Shown: piece by piece, positions 25,661 to 35,152 of the stretch
Position numbering within the stretch: the stretch's first letter is position 1
Layout: the number at the start of each line of letters is the position of its first letter
Source: an uncultured Prevotella sp.
Lineage (GTDB): Bacteria > Bacteroidota > Bacteroidia > Bacteroidales > Bacteroidaceae
NCBI GenBank assembly: GCA_946627325.1
Contig: CAMOVK010000001.1
Coordinates: 16,304 to 80,303 of the forward strand
Reading direction: 5' to 3'
Length of the DNA: 64,000 nt
Position numbers and translations under genes: made by a program
Notes under the pieces: model-generated
What the model was told of the DNA's origin: nothing
Database searches by the model: none
Seen by the model: only the letters and a program-made list of their open reading frames with translations

Positions 25661-25761
25661 ATTTTCTATTGAATAGATATATCTTTCAGAAAGTGTGATG
25701 TCTGTTTTCTTAAAGAATGTTATTTTCGCCTGTAAGCCACTGATATTCCGCATAAAAGTCG

Positions 25762-25769
25762 TACATTTG
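25762..25769 (+). promoter_or_regulatory. Putative -7 box (TACATTTG) of the outer-membrane barrel/GH18 operon
   Basis: TACATTTG matches TAnnTTTG and lies 49 bp before the ATG at 25819. No TTTG at the expected -33 distance was found, so the promoter may depend on an activator. Confidence 0.5.
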
Positions 25770-25818
25770 CGGGCTGTTTACAATTAGTTGAAAATAAAAA
25801 CAAGAAATATATAGATAT

Positions 25819-28323
25819 ATGAAAACCAACCTTCTCGGCTTTTGTATTAAGTCGTTCGTTCTGGTATGTTTCGTCATTCAATCGTCAATGCTCCTTGCGC
25901 AAGGAACCGTTCGTGGCAAGGTACTCGACAAGTCGAACGACGAACTGATGCCTTATGTAAGTGTAGTAGTCAACAATAAATCAGATGGCAAGTTCATTAA
26001 GGGTGCCATAACCGACGAAAGCGGGCAGTTCAGCATAGCCGACCTGCCACTCGGCAACTACCAACTCGTAGTAACATTCGTAGGATATAAAGACCTGAAG
26101 CGCGATTTCGCAATCACCGACGCACGCCGGACACAAAACTATGCAGCCCTGTATCTATCGGAAGACTCGAAACAATTAAGCGAAGTGACCGTAATGGGGC
26201 AACGCTCCGGAGTGAAACTCGAAGTTGACCGAAAATCGTTCGACGTAAGCCAAGACATCGCCAATGCAGGAGGAGCAGCCTCAGACGTGCTCGAAAACAT
26301 CCCATCGGTAGAAGTCGATAACGACGGAAACATCTCACTACGAGGGAACTCAAGCGTAGAAGTCTGGATAAACGGAAAAGCAAGCGGACTGACAAGCGAC
26401 AACCGATCACAAATCCTACAGCAACTTCCAGCAGAAAGCATCGAAAGAATAGAAGTAATCGACAACCCATCTGCTAAATTTTCGGCTGAAGGCTCGGCAG
26501 GAATAATCAACATCGTGCTGAAAAAAGACCGCAAGGCGGGATACTACGGCTCAATTCAAGCAGGTGCTGACAACAGACACGGAGCAAACACCAGCGGCAA
26601 CATAAACTACAACAGCCGACTAATCGACACATATTTTAATATAGGATTCAGACACCGAGACAGCAAACGAAACGGAAAAAGCTATCAAGAAACCTACGCT
26701 AACGACCAATATCAACACTACCTCTCAAAAACACACGACAGAGGAAACAACCTGTTCACTCGCGCAGGCATCACACTCCACGCTACAGACAAGGATGACT
26801 TCACACTCGCAGGAATGATGATGCACGGAAAAAGAAACGAATCGGGAGCAACACCATACCACTACGGAAACATCTCCACTGGCGAAGACTATATGCTCAT
26901 GCATCGCTCAACACATTCGGGAGGACAAATGCACATGTATCACGGAGAAGCTGGATACAGACACGAGTTCAGCACCACACACTTCATCGACCTGCAAGTG
27001 GACTACAACAAATGGAAATCAGACAACAACAGCTACTACCAAGACTCAACAACCATAATAGGCAGAGAACAAAGAACATACTCCTACCAGTATCGACCAA
27101 TGCACATCAACAATCAATCGTGGGAAGTGAAACTCGACTACGAAAACGCATTCACACCAAAACTGAAACTACAAACAGGATATCAAGGCAAATTCTCGAA
27201 AGAGAACACACCGCAAGAATCGTTCATAGGCAACTTATATGACGGCACCGACGCTACAGAAGACACAGGATTCTACAACCGATTTATATACAAAATCGAC
27301 ACCCATGCAGCCTATGCAACCATAACAAGCAACTTCGGAAAGTTCGGACTGATGGCAGGATTACGAGGAGAATACTGGCGAGTAAACACAGAAAGCTACT
27401 CATGGGAACAAGAACACGATGCATCGAAGAGAGAAAAACCATTCAAAAAAGACTACTTCGAACTATTCCCAAGCCTATTCCTGTCATACCAGATGACACC
27501 AACACAACAACTACAACTTAACTACACACGACGATTGAGAAGACCATGGGGAGGAGAACTCAACTCATTCCGCGACACAAGAGACGCATCAATGATACAG
27601 TTTGGTAACCCACAACTTACACCGGAGTTCTCAAACTCATTCTCACTGAACTACCTTAAAACATGGACAGACCACTCACTGCTCGTCAGCGCATACTATC
27701 GACCAACAACCGACGTTATACAACGCATCAAATGGCAAGCACAAGACGGAGTGATGTATCAAACTAACATGAACGTAGCAGAAAGCAACAGCTCGGGATT
27801 AGAAATCGTTTTGAAAAACAAACTCTTCCGAATTATTAACCTGACAACAACAGCCAACGCATACTACTACCACCTCGACGGATTTACACACAACGTAGAT
27901 GGATACATCGTAACAGGAGAAAGCGACCAAAACTTCACATGGAACGCAAGAATGCAAGCAAGCATAATGTTGCCTTACGACATCACAATGCAACTGACAG
28001 GAAACTACAGAGCACGACAAGTAATCACTCAAGGATATAGAAAAGCTGGATACAGCGTAGATTTCGGCGTGAAAAAGAACTTCTTCAACAAGCAACTCAC
28101 AGTCGCACTCAACAGCCGCGACATATTCAACACACGCAAATGGAGAAACGTTGTAGAAACTGCAGACTTCTTCCGCGAATCAGAATTCTGGCGTAAAGGA
28201 GGACGGATAAACCTCACACTAACATGGAATTTCGGAAACACAAAGAGCAAACGACCACAAAGAGATGAAAGTGGAGACGACGATATGAATGATGCAAGTG
28301 GATACGGAAGCATGGAACAATAA
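25819..28323 (+). CDS. Outer-membrane receptor-like beta-barrel (carboxypeptidase-regulatory + plug + OMP_b-brl)
   Basis: 834 residues. The signal peptide (about 1-28, ending MLLAQ) is followed by a carboxypeptidase regulatory-like domain (GTVRGKVLDKSNDELMPYVS, about 30-115). A TonB-receptor plug comes next (about 125-235: LENIPSVEVDNDGNISLRGN, SVEVWINGKASGL, ERIEVIDNPSAKFSAEGSAG), then a large barrel of aromatic-rich strands. This is the common Bacteroidetes outer-membrane family related to TonB-dependent receptors. The ligand is unknown. The coding strand is very A/C-rich. A GH18 gene follows after 38 bp, so a role with glycan (GlcNAc-containing) substrates is inferred. Confidence 0.87.
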   Translation: MKTNLLGFCIKSFVLVCFVIQSSMLLAQGTVRGKVLDKSNDELMPYVSVVVNNKSDGKFIKGAITDESGQFSIADLPLGNYQLVVTFVGYKDLKRDFAITDARRTQNYAALYLSEDSKQLSEVTVMGQRSGVKLEVDRKSFDVSQDIANAGGAASDVLENIPSVEVDNDGNISLRGNSSVEVWINGKASGLTSDNRSQILQQLPAESIERIEVIDNPSAKFSAEGSAGIINIVLKKDRKAGYYGSIQAGADNRHGANTSGNINYNSRLIDTYFNIGFRHRDSKRNGKSYQETYANDQYQHYLSKTHDRGNNLFTRAGITLHATDKDDFTLAGMMMHGKRNESGATPYHYGNISTGEDYMLMHRSTHSGGQMHMYHGEAGYRHEFSTTHFIDLQVDYNKWKSDNNSYYQDSTTIIGREQRTYSYQYRPMHINNQSWEVKLDYENAFTPKLKLQTGYQGKFSKENTPQESFIGNLYDGTDATEDTGFYNRFIYKIDTHAAYATITSNFGKFGLMAGLRGEYWRVNTESYSWEQEHDASKREKPFKKDYFELFPSLFLSYQMTPTQQLQLNYTRRLRRPWGGELNSFRDTRDASMIQFGNPQLTPEFSNSFSLNYLKTWTDHSLLVSAYYRPTTDVIQRIKWQAQDGVMYQTNMNVAESNSSGLEIVLKNKLFRIINLTTTANAYYYHLDGFTHNVDGYIVTGESDQNFTWNARMQASIMLPYDITMQLTGNYRARQVITQGYRKAGYSVDFGVKKNFFNKQLTVALNSRDIFNTRKWRNVVETADFFRESEFWRKGGRINLTLTWNFGNTKSKRPQRDESGDDDMNDASGYGSMEQ

Positions 28324-28361
28324 TTGATATCAAGAACCTTAACAATTAAAATAACACAGAA

Positions 28362-29411
28362 ATGGCAATGAAACGACTGGGATTATTAATAGTTTTGGTA
28401 GCAGTAGCACTTGCAACAACAACAATTGCACAAGCAAAAGTAGTGAAAAACCAAAAGAGAATCATTGTCGCTTACGTCTGTTCATGGACCAATGAACGAC
28501 TGCCCGACCCATTTCTGATGACACATATCAACTATGCTTTTGGACATGTAAACGACTCTTTTGACGGAGTACGCATACAAAACGAACCATTTCTGCATAG
28601 AGTAGTGGCTCTGAAACGACAGAATCCAAAACTCAAAATCATGCTATCCATAGGCGGATGGACATCAGGAAACTTCTCCGAAATGGCTGCCGACGAGAAA
28701 AAACGAAAAAAATTCGCACGCGATTGCGCTCGAATAGTAAAACAATACAACCTCGACGGAATAGATATCGACTGGGAATACCCAACCAGTAGCGAAGCTG
28801 GAATTTCATCATCACCCGATGATACCGACAATTTCACACTACTAATGAGAGATATTCGCAAAGCTATAGGAAAACGAAAACTACTTACCGCAGCAACAAT
28901 AGCCGATGCTCTCTACGTCGATTTCCCTGCTTGCATCAAGTATATGGACTTCGTCAACATAATGGCATACGATGTAGCCAATCCTCCAAAACATCATACC
29001 ACACTCTATCGGTCGCCTCTTTCAGGCAGAATCACAGTAGAAGAGGCTGTTGATGCACATCTTAAAGCAGGCGTACCAGCAGAAAAACTAACTCTCGGAA
29101 TGCCACTCTACGGACGGGGCGACCACTCAAACAAAGTACTTGATATGTATGTAAAAACCCGAAATACCGATGGACGATATTTCGAACGATGGGATGACGT
29201 GGGCAAAGTTCCGTATCTCGTAGATGAAACAGACACTCTCGTTTGGGCTTTCGACAATATCGAGTCATACGAAGCGAAGTGTCGGCTAATCAAAGAGAAA
29301 GGACTTTTGGGAGGAATGTATTGGGAATGCACTGAGGATAACGACCAACTTGATGGTATGAGAACTATTCATCGAATGTTGATGACTGACCCCGAAGAAG
29401 ACAAAAGATAA
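28362..29411 (+). CDS. Secreted glycoside hydrolase family 18 (chitinase / endo-beta-N-acetylglucosaminidase-like)
   Basis: 349 residues. After a signal peptide (to about residue 26) comes a GH18 TIM barrel: RIIVAYVCSWTNERLPDPF, the strand-3 motif LKIMLSIGGWTSGNFS, and the catalytic DxxDxDxE motif in LDGIDIDWEYP with Glu139 as proton donor. YMDFVNIMAYD and the closing GGMYWECTEDN complete the barrel. It cleaves beta-1,4-GlcNAc linkages by substrate-assisted catalysis; chitin, peptidoglycan-derived or N-glycan substrates are all possible. It probably forms an operon with the barrel protein upstream. No T9SS tail is present, so a periplasmic or outer-membrane location is likely. Confidence 0.92.
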   Translation: MAMKRLGLLIVLVAVALATTTIAQAKVVKNQKRIIVAYVCSWTNERLPDPFLMTHINYAFGHVNDSFDGVRIQNEPFLHRVVALKRQNPKLKIMLSIGGWTSGNFSEMAADEKKRKKFARDCARIVKQYNLDGIDIDWEYPTSSEAGISSSPDDTDNFTLLMRDIRKAIGKRKLLTAATIADALYVDFPACIKYMDFVNIMAYDVANPPKHHTTLYRSPLSGRITVEEAVDAHLKAGVPAEKLTLGMPLYGRGDHSNKVLDMYVKTRNTDGRYFERWDDVGKVPYLVDETDTLVWAFDNIESYEAKCRLIKEKGLLGGMYWECTEDNDQLDGMRTIHRMLMTDPEEDKR

Positions 29412-29469
29412 AAAACCAGCGATGAATCAACTATTGCCGCATGGTCAATCGGCATTATGCAGACCTTCA

Positions 29470-30174
29470 TTATTCATCAGTCATCAACTCGCGAACTACT
29501 TCCCCAGCAATGACAAGACCACATGCTGATGGTACAAACGCTATACTTGCAGGAGTGGGATTATCTTCAAAAAAAGGCGATTTCATCGGGATTTCTTCAC
29601 TAAAAACTACCTTTAGGTGGTTTATTCCTTCGCGTCGCAATTGCTTACGGATAACTTTTGCGAGTCGATCTATTTGTGTTTTCGAAATATCTGCTACTCT
29701 AAAGCCTGCTGGGTTGAGTTTGTTTGCTGCTCCCATAGAACTTATTAGCCTTTGGTTTCGTTGATGGCAGCGACGCGCTATTTCGAGTTTTGCTTTTACA
29801 GTATCGATGCAATCGACTACATAATCATATTGAAAAATATCGATTTCATCGGCATTTTCTGGCAGATAGAACATTCTTTTTGTTTCTACATGACAATTTG
29901 GATTTATGTCGTGTATTCTTTCTGCAGCCACATCTACCTTATATCTGCCTATTGAAGAATGTAAGGCGATAATCTGTCGGTTAATGTTTGTAATGCTAAC
30001 CTTATCGTTATCGACGAGACAAAGTGTTCCTACGGCGCTTCTTGCGAGTGCTTCTGCTACGTATCCCCCTACTCCTCCGACACCGAAAATTATTACTTTC
30101 GACTTCTGTAGTCGGTCGATAGCTTGTTTTCCGATGAGCATTTCGGTGCGTGTGAAGATATGTTCCTTTTCCAT
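29470..30174 (-). CDS. tcdA: tRNA threonylcarbamoyladenosine dehydratase (TcdA/CsdL)
   Basis: 234-residue ThiF/E1-like enzyme that uses ATP to cyclise t6A37 of ANN-decoding tRNAs to ct6A. The nucleotide-binding GVGGVGGYVAEALARS is near the N terminus (about 31-46). It is followed by LVDNDKVSITNINRQIIAL, which contains the D...NxxRQ motif typical of the superfamily. The length and the lack of a C-terminal rhodanese or Ubl domain fit TcdA rather than MoeB. It lies 4 bp after the LolD gene on the same strand. Confidence 0.9.
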   Translation of the reverse strand: MEKEHIFTRTEMLIGKQAIDRLQKSKVIIFGVGGVGGYVAEALARSAVGTLCLVDNDKVSITNINRQIIALHSSIGRYKVDVAAERIHDINPNCHVETKRMFYLPENADEIDIFQYDYVVDCIDTVKAKLEIARRCHQRNQRLISSMGAANKLNPAGFRVADISKTQIDRLAKVIRKQLRREGINHLKVVFSEEIPMKSPFFEDNPTPASIAFVPSACGLVIAGEVVRELMTDE

Positions 30175-30178
30175 TGTG

Positions 30179-30832
30179 TTAAAGTTCGAGTAGTCCGTCG
30201 CGCATTTTCACTGTTCTGTCGGTTGTTGCTGCGAGTTGTTCATCGTGTGTTACGATGACGAATGTCTGTCCCATTTCATCTCGAAGTTTGAAGAATAGTG
30301 AGTGTAGTTCTTCTTTATTTTGAGTGTCGAGGCTTCCTGATGGTTCGTCGGCGAGTATCACTGCGGGGTTATTTATCAGTGCTCTTGCCACTGCTACTCG
30401 TTGTTTTTCTCCTCCTGAGAGTTCGTTTGGTTTATGGTTTGCTCTACTTTCGAGGTTCATAAACTTGAGTAGCTCGTTTGCTCTTTGTTTTGCTTCAGCC
30501 TTTGGTCGTTTTCCTATGAGTGCTGGCATCATGACGTTTTCTATTGCGGTGAATTCTGGCAATAGTTGATGGAATTGGAACACGAATCCGAGTCGGTTGT
30601 TTCTGAAGTCGGCGAGTTTGTTGCTTGTTAGTTGGCTGATGTCTGTTCCGTCAATGATGACTGTTCCTGTATCTGCTTTGTCGAGTGTTCCCATTATTTG
30701 GAGTAGTGTTGTTTTTCCTGCTCCACTTGGTCCGACGATGCTCACTATTTCTCCTTTGTTTATTGTAAGGTTTATTCCTTTGAGGACTTTTAGTGTTCCG
30801 AATGATTTTGTTATGTTATTTAGTTCAATCAT
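30179..30832 (-). CDS. lolD: ABC transporter ATP-binding protein, LolD type
   Basis: 217-residue ATPase of the MacB/LolD group. Walker A is [12 protein letters not shown], the Q-loop lies in [19 protein letters not shown], the signature is [15 protein letters not shown], and Walker B is [12 protein letters not shown] with the switch His in VTHD. It probably powers release of lipoproteins to LolA with a LolCE-type permease that is not encoded in this window. It overlaps the upstream antiporter gene by 8 bp and precedes tcdA by 4 bp, so the three are one operon. Assignment to LolD within the group is probable, not proven. Confidence 0.85.
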   Translation of the reverse strand: MIELNNITKSFGTLKVLKGINLTINKGEIVSIVGPSGAGKTTLLQIMGTLDKADTGTVIIDGTDISQLTSNKLADFRNNRLGFVFQFHQLLPEFTAIENVMMPALIGKRPKAEAKQRANELLKFMNLESRANHKPNELSGGEKQRVAVARALINNPAVILADEPSGSLDTQNKEELHSLFFKLRDEMGQTFVIVTHDEQLAATTDRTVKMRDGLLEL

Positions 30833-32975
30833 GTATCTTTTGTTTTATTTTTCTCATCCATTCTATTACCATTTGGTATGCGCTCATTTCTTCTTGGTGT
30901 CTTGACTCTGCGAAGGTCATTGCTTCCATTTGTTCTCCGTATTGGTCAGGAAAAACGATCATTATTGTTTTTCCGCTGAAATGTTGTTCTATTTCGTCTG
31001 GCAGTCTTTCGAGTGCTGTTTTATATGACACTGTTCCTTTTCTTGCTGCTACGACTACTAACATGTGGTCTTCTGCTATCGTTGCAGCCAGTCGTGGCAG
31101 TTCGTTCCAATGTGCCATGTATTCGTATTCTGCTCTTGCACTGTGGTGTCGGTTGTTGGTGTATTGTCTTATTAGTTCGAGTGATTCGTTTCTTCCGTGG
31201 AATACTATCCTGCAATCTGTGTTTTCTGCCAGTCGTGCCAATCGTTCCACCCATCTGTAGAATCCTGTTTCGTATTCGGCTCTTGATGGTACTACGACTC
31301 TGATTAGTCGTAGTGTGTTGAGTGGTTGTTTTAGTCTGACGAATGTTATTTGTCTTGACAATCCGTTGTATAGACTTTGTGCAAATTCGCCCCAGAACTT
31401 CGGAGATATATTTTTATGTATGTGCATTCCCATGATTATTTCCGAAGCATTGTATTCTTTGAATGCGTGTTTTATTCCGTTAGCGATATTTGCGGCTACT
31501 CTCACTTGTGTTTGCATATTGATGTTTGCAGCTGCTGCTTTCTTGCGTAAGTTGTCGAGTAGTTGTCTGCCTTTTGCTTGATTGTCGATTCTTTTATCGT
31601 CGTCGTAAACCACATTTACTGCCACGAGTTCTCGTCCGAGCTGTGGATTTCGTGTCATTGCTGCGAGAGATACGAGTCCTGTGGCTATGTCTTCGTATTT
31701 CACTGGTAGCAGTATGCGTTCGTCGTCGCTTTCTTTGTCATTGTTACTGATATTGCCTCCTCCTTTGAGCAATATCTGTCGTGATGCATATTCTGTCATC
31801 ATTGAGCTGATTATGCAGGTGAATAGTATCATGGTTACTACTCCGTTGAGCATTGTATCATCGACGAGTGGTGTGCCGTCAGCATTGGTCAGTTTCATTC
31901 CCACCATTGCCATTGCTATTGCTCCTGCTGCATGTGCCGATGTGAGTCCAAACATCATGTTGCCCGAGTATATTGGTAGGCGGAATATAAAGCATGTAAC
32001 GTAGGCAGCTACGGCTTTGCCGAGTGTTCCGAATATCACTATCCATAGTACAATCCACATCGTTTCGGTGCTTTCGAAGAGCAATCTCACGTTTATCAAC
32101 ATTCCTACTCCTATCAGGAAATATGGTATAAACAGTGCGTTTCCTGTGAATTCGAGTCGGTTCATGAGTGCCGATAGTCGTGGTATGTATCGATTGAGTA
32201 TCAGTCCGGTTAGGAATGCTCCGAGTATTCCTTCGAGTCCTACGGCTTCTGCCAGTGCTGCAGACAGGAAAAGCATCGCCAGCACGAATATGAACTGCAT
32301 GATTGCGTCGGAATATCGGCGCAGGAACCATCGCGTCAGTCGTGGCATGAAGAATATAAGAGCGATATAGTAGGCTGATAGTTTCAATAGGAAAATCAGC
32401 CAAAAGACAATGCCGCTGGCGTTGCTGTCGTGCGTCCCTACCACTGCTGCCAGTATTACGAGCGCCGTAAACAGGGCTATCATCGACGATCCAACACTCA
32501 GAGCGACGCTTCTTTCGCGTTGCAAACCATATCTGCCCACAACGGGATAGGCTATCAGAGTGTTCGCGCCCATGATGCTTCCAAGTATCAGCGAAGCCTG
32601 TCCCGAATAGCCGAGTAGCCATTCCGACACAGCATAGGTCATCAGAAATGGTATTCCAAAAGTAAGCAAGCCGAAGATAAAGAAGCGGACACTATTGCGC
32701 TTAACGCCCTGCATGTCCATTTCTAAACCTGCCAAGAACATGATATAGTAAAGTCCTACATTCCCGAAGAGTTCAAACGAGTCATCGCGCGAGAGTATAT
32801 TTAAGCCATACTGACCTACCAGCACTCCTGCAATGACCATACCTACAATGTGCGGAATACGTAGTTTGCCCATAACGATAGGAGCAAACAATATGATGCA
32901 AAGCACTATGAAGAAAATAAGTGTAGGGTTTGAAATAGGAAGGGATATATGGAAAAAGTCGGACAACGTGCTCAT
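30825..32975 (-). CDS. Cation:proton antiporter (CPA2/Kef-like) with C-terminal universal-stress-like region
   Basis: 716 residues. About 12 membrane segments fill residues 15-420: [33 protein letters not shown], and [20 protein letters not shown] with the Asp/Glu-type transport motif region. The cytoplasmic C terminus (about 440-716) has two Rossmann-like, universal-stress-protein-like halves ([20 protein letters not shown] and [20 protein letters not shown]). It probably exchanges Na+ or K+ for H+ and is regulated by a ligand bound at the C-terminal domain. It is the first gene of the operon with lolD and tcdA. Array copy 2 lies about 95 bp upstream. Confidence 0.9.
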   Translation of the reverse strand: MSTLSDFFHISLPISNPTLIFFIVLCIILFAPIVMGKLRIPHIVGMVIAGVLVGQYGLNILSRDDSFELFGNVGLYYIMFLAGLEMDMQGVKRNSVRFFIFGLLTFGIPFLMTYAVSEWLLGYSGQASLILGSIMGANTLIAYPVVGRYGLQRERSVALSVGSSMIALFTALVILAAVVGTHDSNASGIVFWLIFLLKLSAYYIALIFFMPRLTRWFLRRYSDAIMQFIFVLAMLFLSAALAEAVGLEGILGAFLTGLILNRYIPRLSALMNRLEFTGNALFIPYFLIGVGMLINVRLLFESTETMWIVLWIVIFGTLGKAVAAYVTCFIFRLPIYSGNMMFGLTSAHAAGAIAMAMVGMKLTNADGTPLVDDTMLNGVVTMILFTCIISSMMTEYASRQILLKGGGNISNNDKESDDERILLPVKYEDIATGLVSLAAMTRNPQLGRELVAVNVVYDDDKRIDNQAKGRQLLDNLRKKAAAANINMQTQVRVAANIANGIKHAFKEYNASEIIMGMHIHKNISPKFWGEFAQSLYNGLSRQITFVRLKQPLNTLRLIRVVVPSRAEYETGFYRWVERLARLAENTDCRIVFHGRNESLELIRQYTNNRHHSARAEYEYMAHWNELPRLAATIAEDHMLVVVAARKGTVSYKTALERLPDEIEQHFSGKTIMIVFPDQYGEQMEAMTFAESRHQEEMSAYQMVIEWMRKIKQKIHD

Positions 32976-33070
32976 AGGACATCTTCTTTTCGTCTGCGAA
33001 AGTACGAAAAAAAATCGAGTTGCAAAACATATCAGACCATTATTCGTTGAACTTCATAACTAACCAATTT

Positions 33071-33153
33071 GGGGAGTATGCCTTTTCGGCTCGAAAAGCA
33101 CGTCTTTCCAACTCGGAAAGCATATCTTTCCACGCCGAAAAGACATGCTTTCC
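33071..33153. repeat. 83-bp array, copy 2: four 17-bp near-palindromes at 22-bp period
   Basis: Units start at 33071, 33093, 33115 and 33137. They read GGGGAGTATGCCTTTTC, GAAAAGCACGTCTTTCC, GGAAAGCATATCTTTCC and GAAAAGACATGCTTTCC, with spacers ggctc, aactc and acgcc. It lies in the divergent gap between the antiporter and the Cys-rich protein gene (32976-33354). Twenty bp after the array is TGAAAATCA, which also occurs 20 bp after copy 4. Apart from the array and the rightward promoter nothing else is seen in this 379-bp gap. Confidence 0.93.
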
Positions 33154-33255
33154 AAACACTATGCGCAACAATCTGAAAATCAGCGGATAAACAATCCGTA
33201 AACAATCATTTTTATTTCCAACTACAATCATTAACATTAAATTAACGCAAAAAAA

Positions 33256-33286
33256 TTTGTCCATATATTGCGAATTGTTATTTTTG
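33256..33286 (+). promoter_or_regulatory. Promoter of the Cys/Lys-rich protein gene (TTTG-N19-TATTTTTG)
   Basis: TTTG at 33256-33259 and TATTTTTG at 33279-33286 are 19 bp apart, matching the Bacteroidetes consensus. The leader to the ATG at 33355 would be about 60 nt. Confidence 0.8.
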
Positions 33287-33354
33287 CCTGTAGAATGACG
33301 AAATTTTCGTACTAAAAAGCAATAATTTAATCTAAAAACAAACTATTAAAGACA

Positions 33355-33855
33355 ATGAAAAGAATGTTTTTACTCGCCACAATGCTCGTGGCTGCGCTTT
33401 CATTCACAATCGATGCAAGCGCTCAGACAGAGAAGAAAGAAGTGAAAAAGCAAAAACTCGTCAGAGTTGAAAAGCGCGATATTGCTCGCAAGGCTGCTGC
33501 AGTAAAGCAACTCGACGCCACTACTGCCGCAACAGAAAAGGCAGAACAGGCTACCGAAAGAAAATGTGACGGATGCAAGAAAGGCGACGGCAACTGCCCA
33601 AAAGCAAAAGCAGCTGCAGAGAAAAAAGACTGCTGCAAGAAAGAAAACGCAGCCGTTGAGAAGAAAGATTGCTGCAAGAAAGATGTTGTAAGAGCAGAGA
33701 ATAAGGACTGCTGTAAAGCAGAAGGCAATAAAGCAGAATGCTCAAAGCCCGACAACAAGAAATGTGGCGATTGCAAAAAAGCCGCTGAAGACAAGGCTAA
33801 AGCCGAAAAGAAGTGCGACGGATGCAAGAAAGAAGGCAGCTGCCAAAAGAAATAA
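33355..33855 (+). CDS. Exported Cys/Lys-rich low-complexity protein, possible metal-binding protein
   Basis: 166 residues. A signal peptide (MKRMFLLATMLVAALSFTID, then ASAQ) is followed by a Lys/Ala/Glu-rich stretch and then a Cys-rich half with 15 cysteines. There are three KDCCK repeats, three CxxC pairs (CDGCKK twice, CGDCKK) and single Cys in GNCPK, AECS and GSCQ. The repeats and the lack of hydrophobic core suggest an unstructured, metallothionein-like metal chelator or a thiol buffer in the periplasm. It has its own good promoter and terminator, so it is a deliberate single-gene unit. I do not recognise the family; the function is inferred. Confidence 0.8.
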   Translation: MKRMFLLATMLVAALSFTIDASAQTEKKEVKKQKLVRVEKRDIARKAAAVKQLDATTAATEKAEQATERKCDGCKKGDGNCPKAKAAAEKKDCCKKENAAVEKKDCCKKDVVRAENKDCCKAEGNKAECSKPDNKKCGDCKKAAEDKAKAEKKCDGCKKEGSCQKK

Positions 33856-33882
33856 CAATCACTTCGAAACAACAAAAACAAC

Positions 33883-33915
33883 AGCCCGAGTCGTGATGAC
33901 TCGGGCTTCTTTATT
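33883..33915 (+). terminator. Rho-independent terminator of the Cys/Lys-rich protein gene
   Basis: A 10-bp GC-rich stem (AGCCCGAGTC and its complement, loop gtgat) followed by TCTTTATT, 27 bp after the stop. Confidence 0.9.
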
Positions 33916-33953
33916 AACTATAAATTACTATAAGTATTGAAAAAAATATGTTG

Positions 33954-34922
33954 CTAGTATTTTATCAATTGTCCAGTCTTCACATTGTTCGACCTGCCAA
34001 TATGGTTCAGGCGTCGCAATTCTTCAACCGTAGTTCCGCGCTTGTTGGCTATCGAATAGAGAGTTTCGCCAGCCTCAACCTTGTGGTAACGCACCGTACC
34101 TCTATACGATGACTCCGACACAGCAGCCGACGACTTGTTCTGCGACTGTGCAATTTCGCGATTACCATTTACATCACTCGGTTTATAACCATTCTGGTCG
34201 TTCTTTCCACGCGCCTTTGTAGCCTTTGCCGACTCCCTGTCGATTGTACTACGACGGAACATATAATTGTCTGCCGTCACGTCTTGATTGCGGAAATCGA
34301 AGAAAAGCGCAGGGTTGAGAGCAACTCCACATAAGCGAGTCTCGAAGTGAAGGTGAGTTCCTGTACTTCTTCCCGTACTTCCACCCAATCCGATAGGGTC
34401 GCCAGCACGCACGTTCATATTCTCTTTCACCAAATGCTTCGAAAGGTGTCCATAGATGGTTTCAAGTCCATTGTCGTGGCGAATGACTACATAATTGCCA
34501 TAACCATTGCGCTCATACTTCACGATACGCACTTTTCCACTAAACGCGGCACGAATGGTATCGCCAAGATACACCTTTATATCCAAACCTTTGTGCATAC
34601 GTCCCCAACGCGGTCCAAAGTTCGACGTAATGACTTTGCTATACGTTGGCATATGATAATGGCGGAGATTTATATTGAAACTGTCGGGAAGAGCAGTAGC
34701 ACGATGGGCATATTTGTTGTCCCAATCACCATAAAGGTCGTTGGAAGGCAATTCGTAAGACTCTTTTGCCTGTATGTTGTGAAGAACTAAAGTGTCGAGG
34801 GTTTTTACTTTTCTATCTACTGGAGCCTGGCGAGCGATAAGGTCCTGCGCAACAATGGGCGTAGAACTTATCATCATCAGGGCTACAAACGTAATTCTTT
34901 TTATCGATTTCCTTAAATTCAT
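33954..34922 (-). CDS. M23-family peptidoglycan metalloendopeptidase with C-terminal LysM
   Basis: 322 residues. The signal peptide (to about residue 25) is followed by a LytM/M23 domain at about 95-215. Zinc ligands are His110 and Asp114 in MHKGLD and His192 in GTHLHFE; His159 in IYGHLS is also conserved. A polar linker leads to a LysM domain (VRYHKVEAGETLYSIANKRG, about 278-322), which binds peptidoglycan. All active residues are present, so it should cut peptide cross-links in the periplasm, in septation or remodelling. A minus-strand TATATTTG box at 35029-35036 probably drives it. Confidence 0.93.
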   Translation of the reverse strand: MNLRKSIKRITFVALMMISSTPIVAQDLIARQAPVDRKVKTLDTLVLHNIQAKESYELPSNDLYGDWDNKYAHRATALPDSFNINLRHYHMPTYSKVITSNFGPRWGRMHKGLDIKVYLGDTIRAAFSGKVRIVKYERNGYGNYVVIRHDNGLETIYGHLSKHLVKENMNVRAGDPIGLGGSTGRSTGTHLHFETRLCGVALNPALFFDFRNQDVTADNYMFRRSTIDRESAKATKARGKNDQNGYKPSDVNGNREIAQSQNKSSAAVSESSYRGTVRYHKVEAGETLYSIANKRGTTVEELRRLNHIGRSNNVKTGQLIKY

Positions 34923-35028
34923 CTATCTTCGTTTTCGTTAATACTAAGCACTCTCAAAAAACGAATGCTATGAGTCAAATCGTTGCCATTCACAAACAAT
35001 AAGAGGCACTCGATTTCAAAATCCGCTG

Positions 35029-35036
35029 CAAATATA
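35029..35036 (-). promoter_or_regulatory. Putative -7 box (TATATTTG) of the M23 peptidase gene
   Basis: The plus strand reads CAAATATA. It lies about 107 bp upstream of the peptidase start, and no clear -33 element is present. The rest of the 34923-35152 gap holds the recG terminator. Confidence 0.5.
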
Positions 35037-35068
35037 ACTTTTTATTTTTATATATATTGCCTTTTTCT

Positions 35069-35097
35069 AAAAAAAACTGCACATTTTAACAGTTTTT
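35069..35097 (-). terminator. Terminator of the DJ-1/ispD/recG operon
   Basis: On the minus strand AAAAACTG and CAGTTTTT form an 8-bp stem with a 10-nt loop followed by more T, about 55 bp after the recG stop. It is AU-rich, so of moderate strength. Confidence 0.65.
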
Positions 35098-35152
35098 GTG
35101 TAAATTATACGGTTTTTGTTAGTTAAATACTGCTTTTTTCTTGATATTATTT

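Noticed and set aside
25488..25676. Small open frames running through the arrays (also 33040-33264, 41094-41462 and 59828-60031) giving peptides rich in KHAF/FSNW-like residues
   Set aside because: The 22-bp period shifts frame at each unit, so the peptide likeness is a by-product of the DNA repeat. The frames lack start signals and the strands differ between copies.
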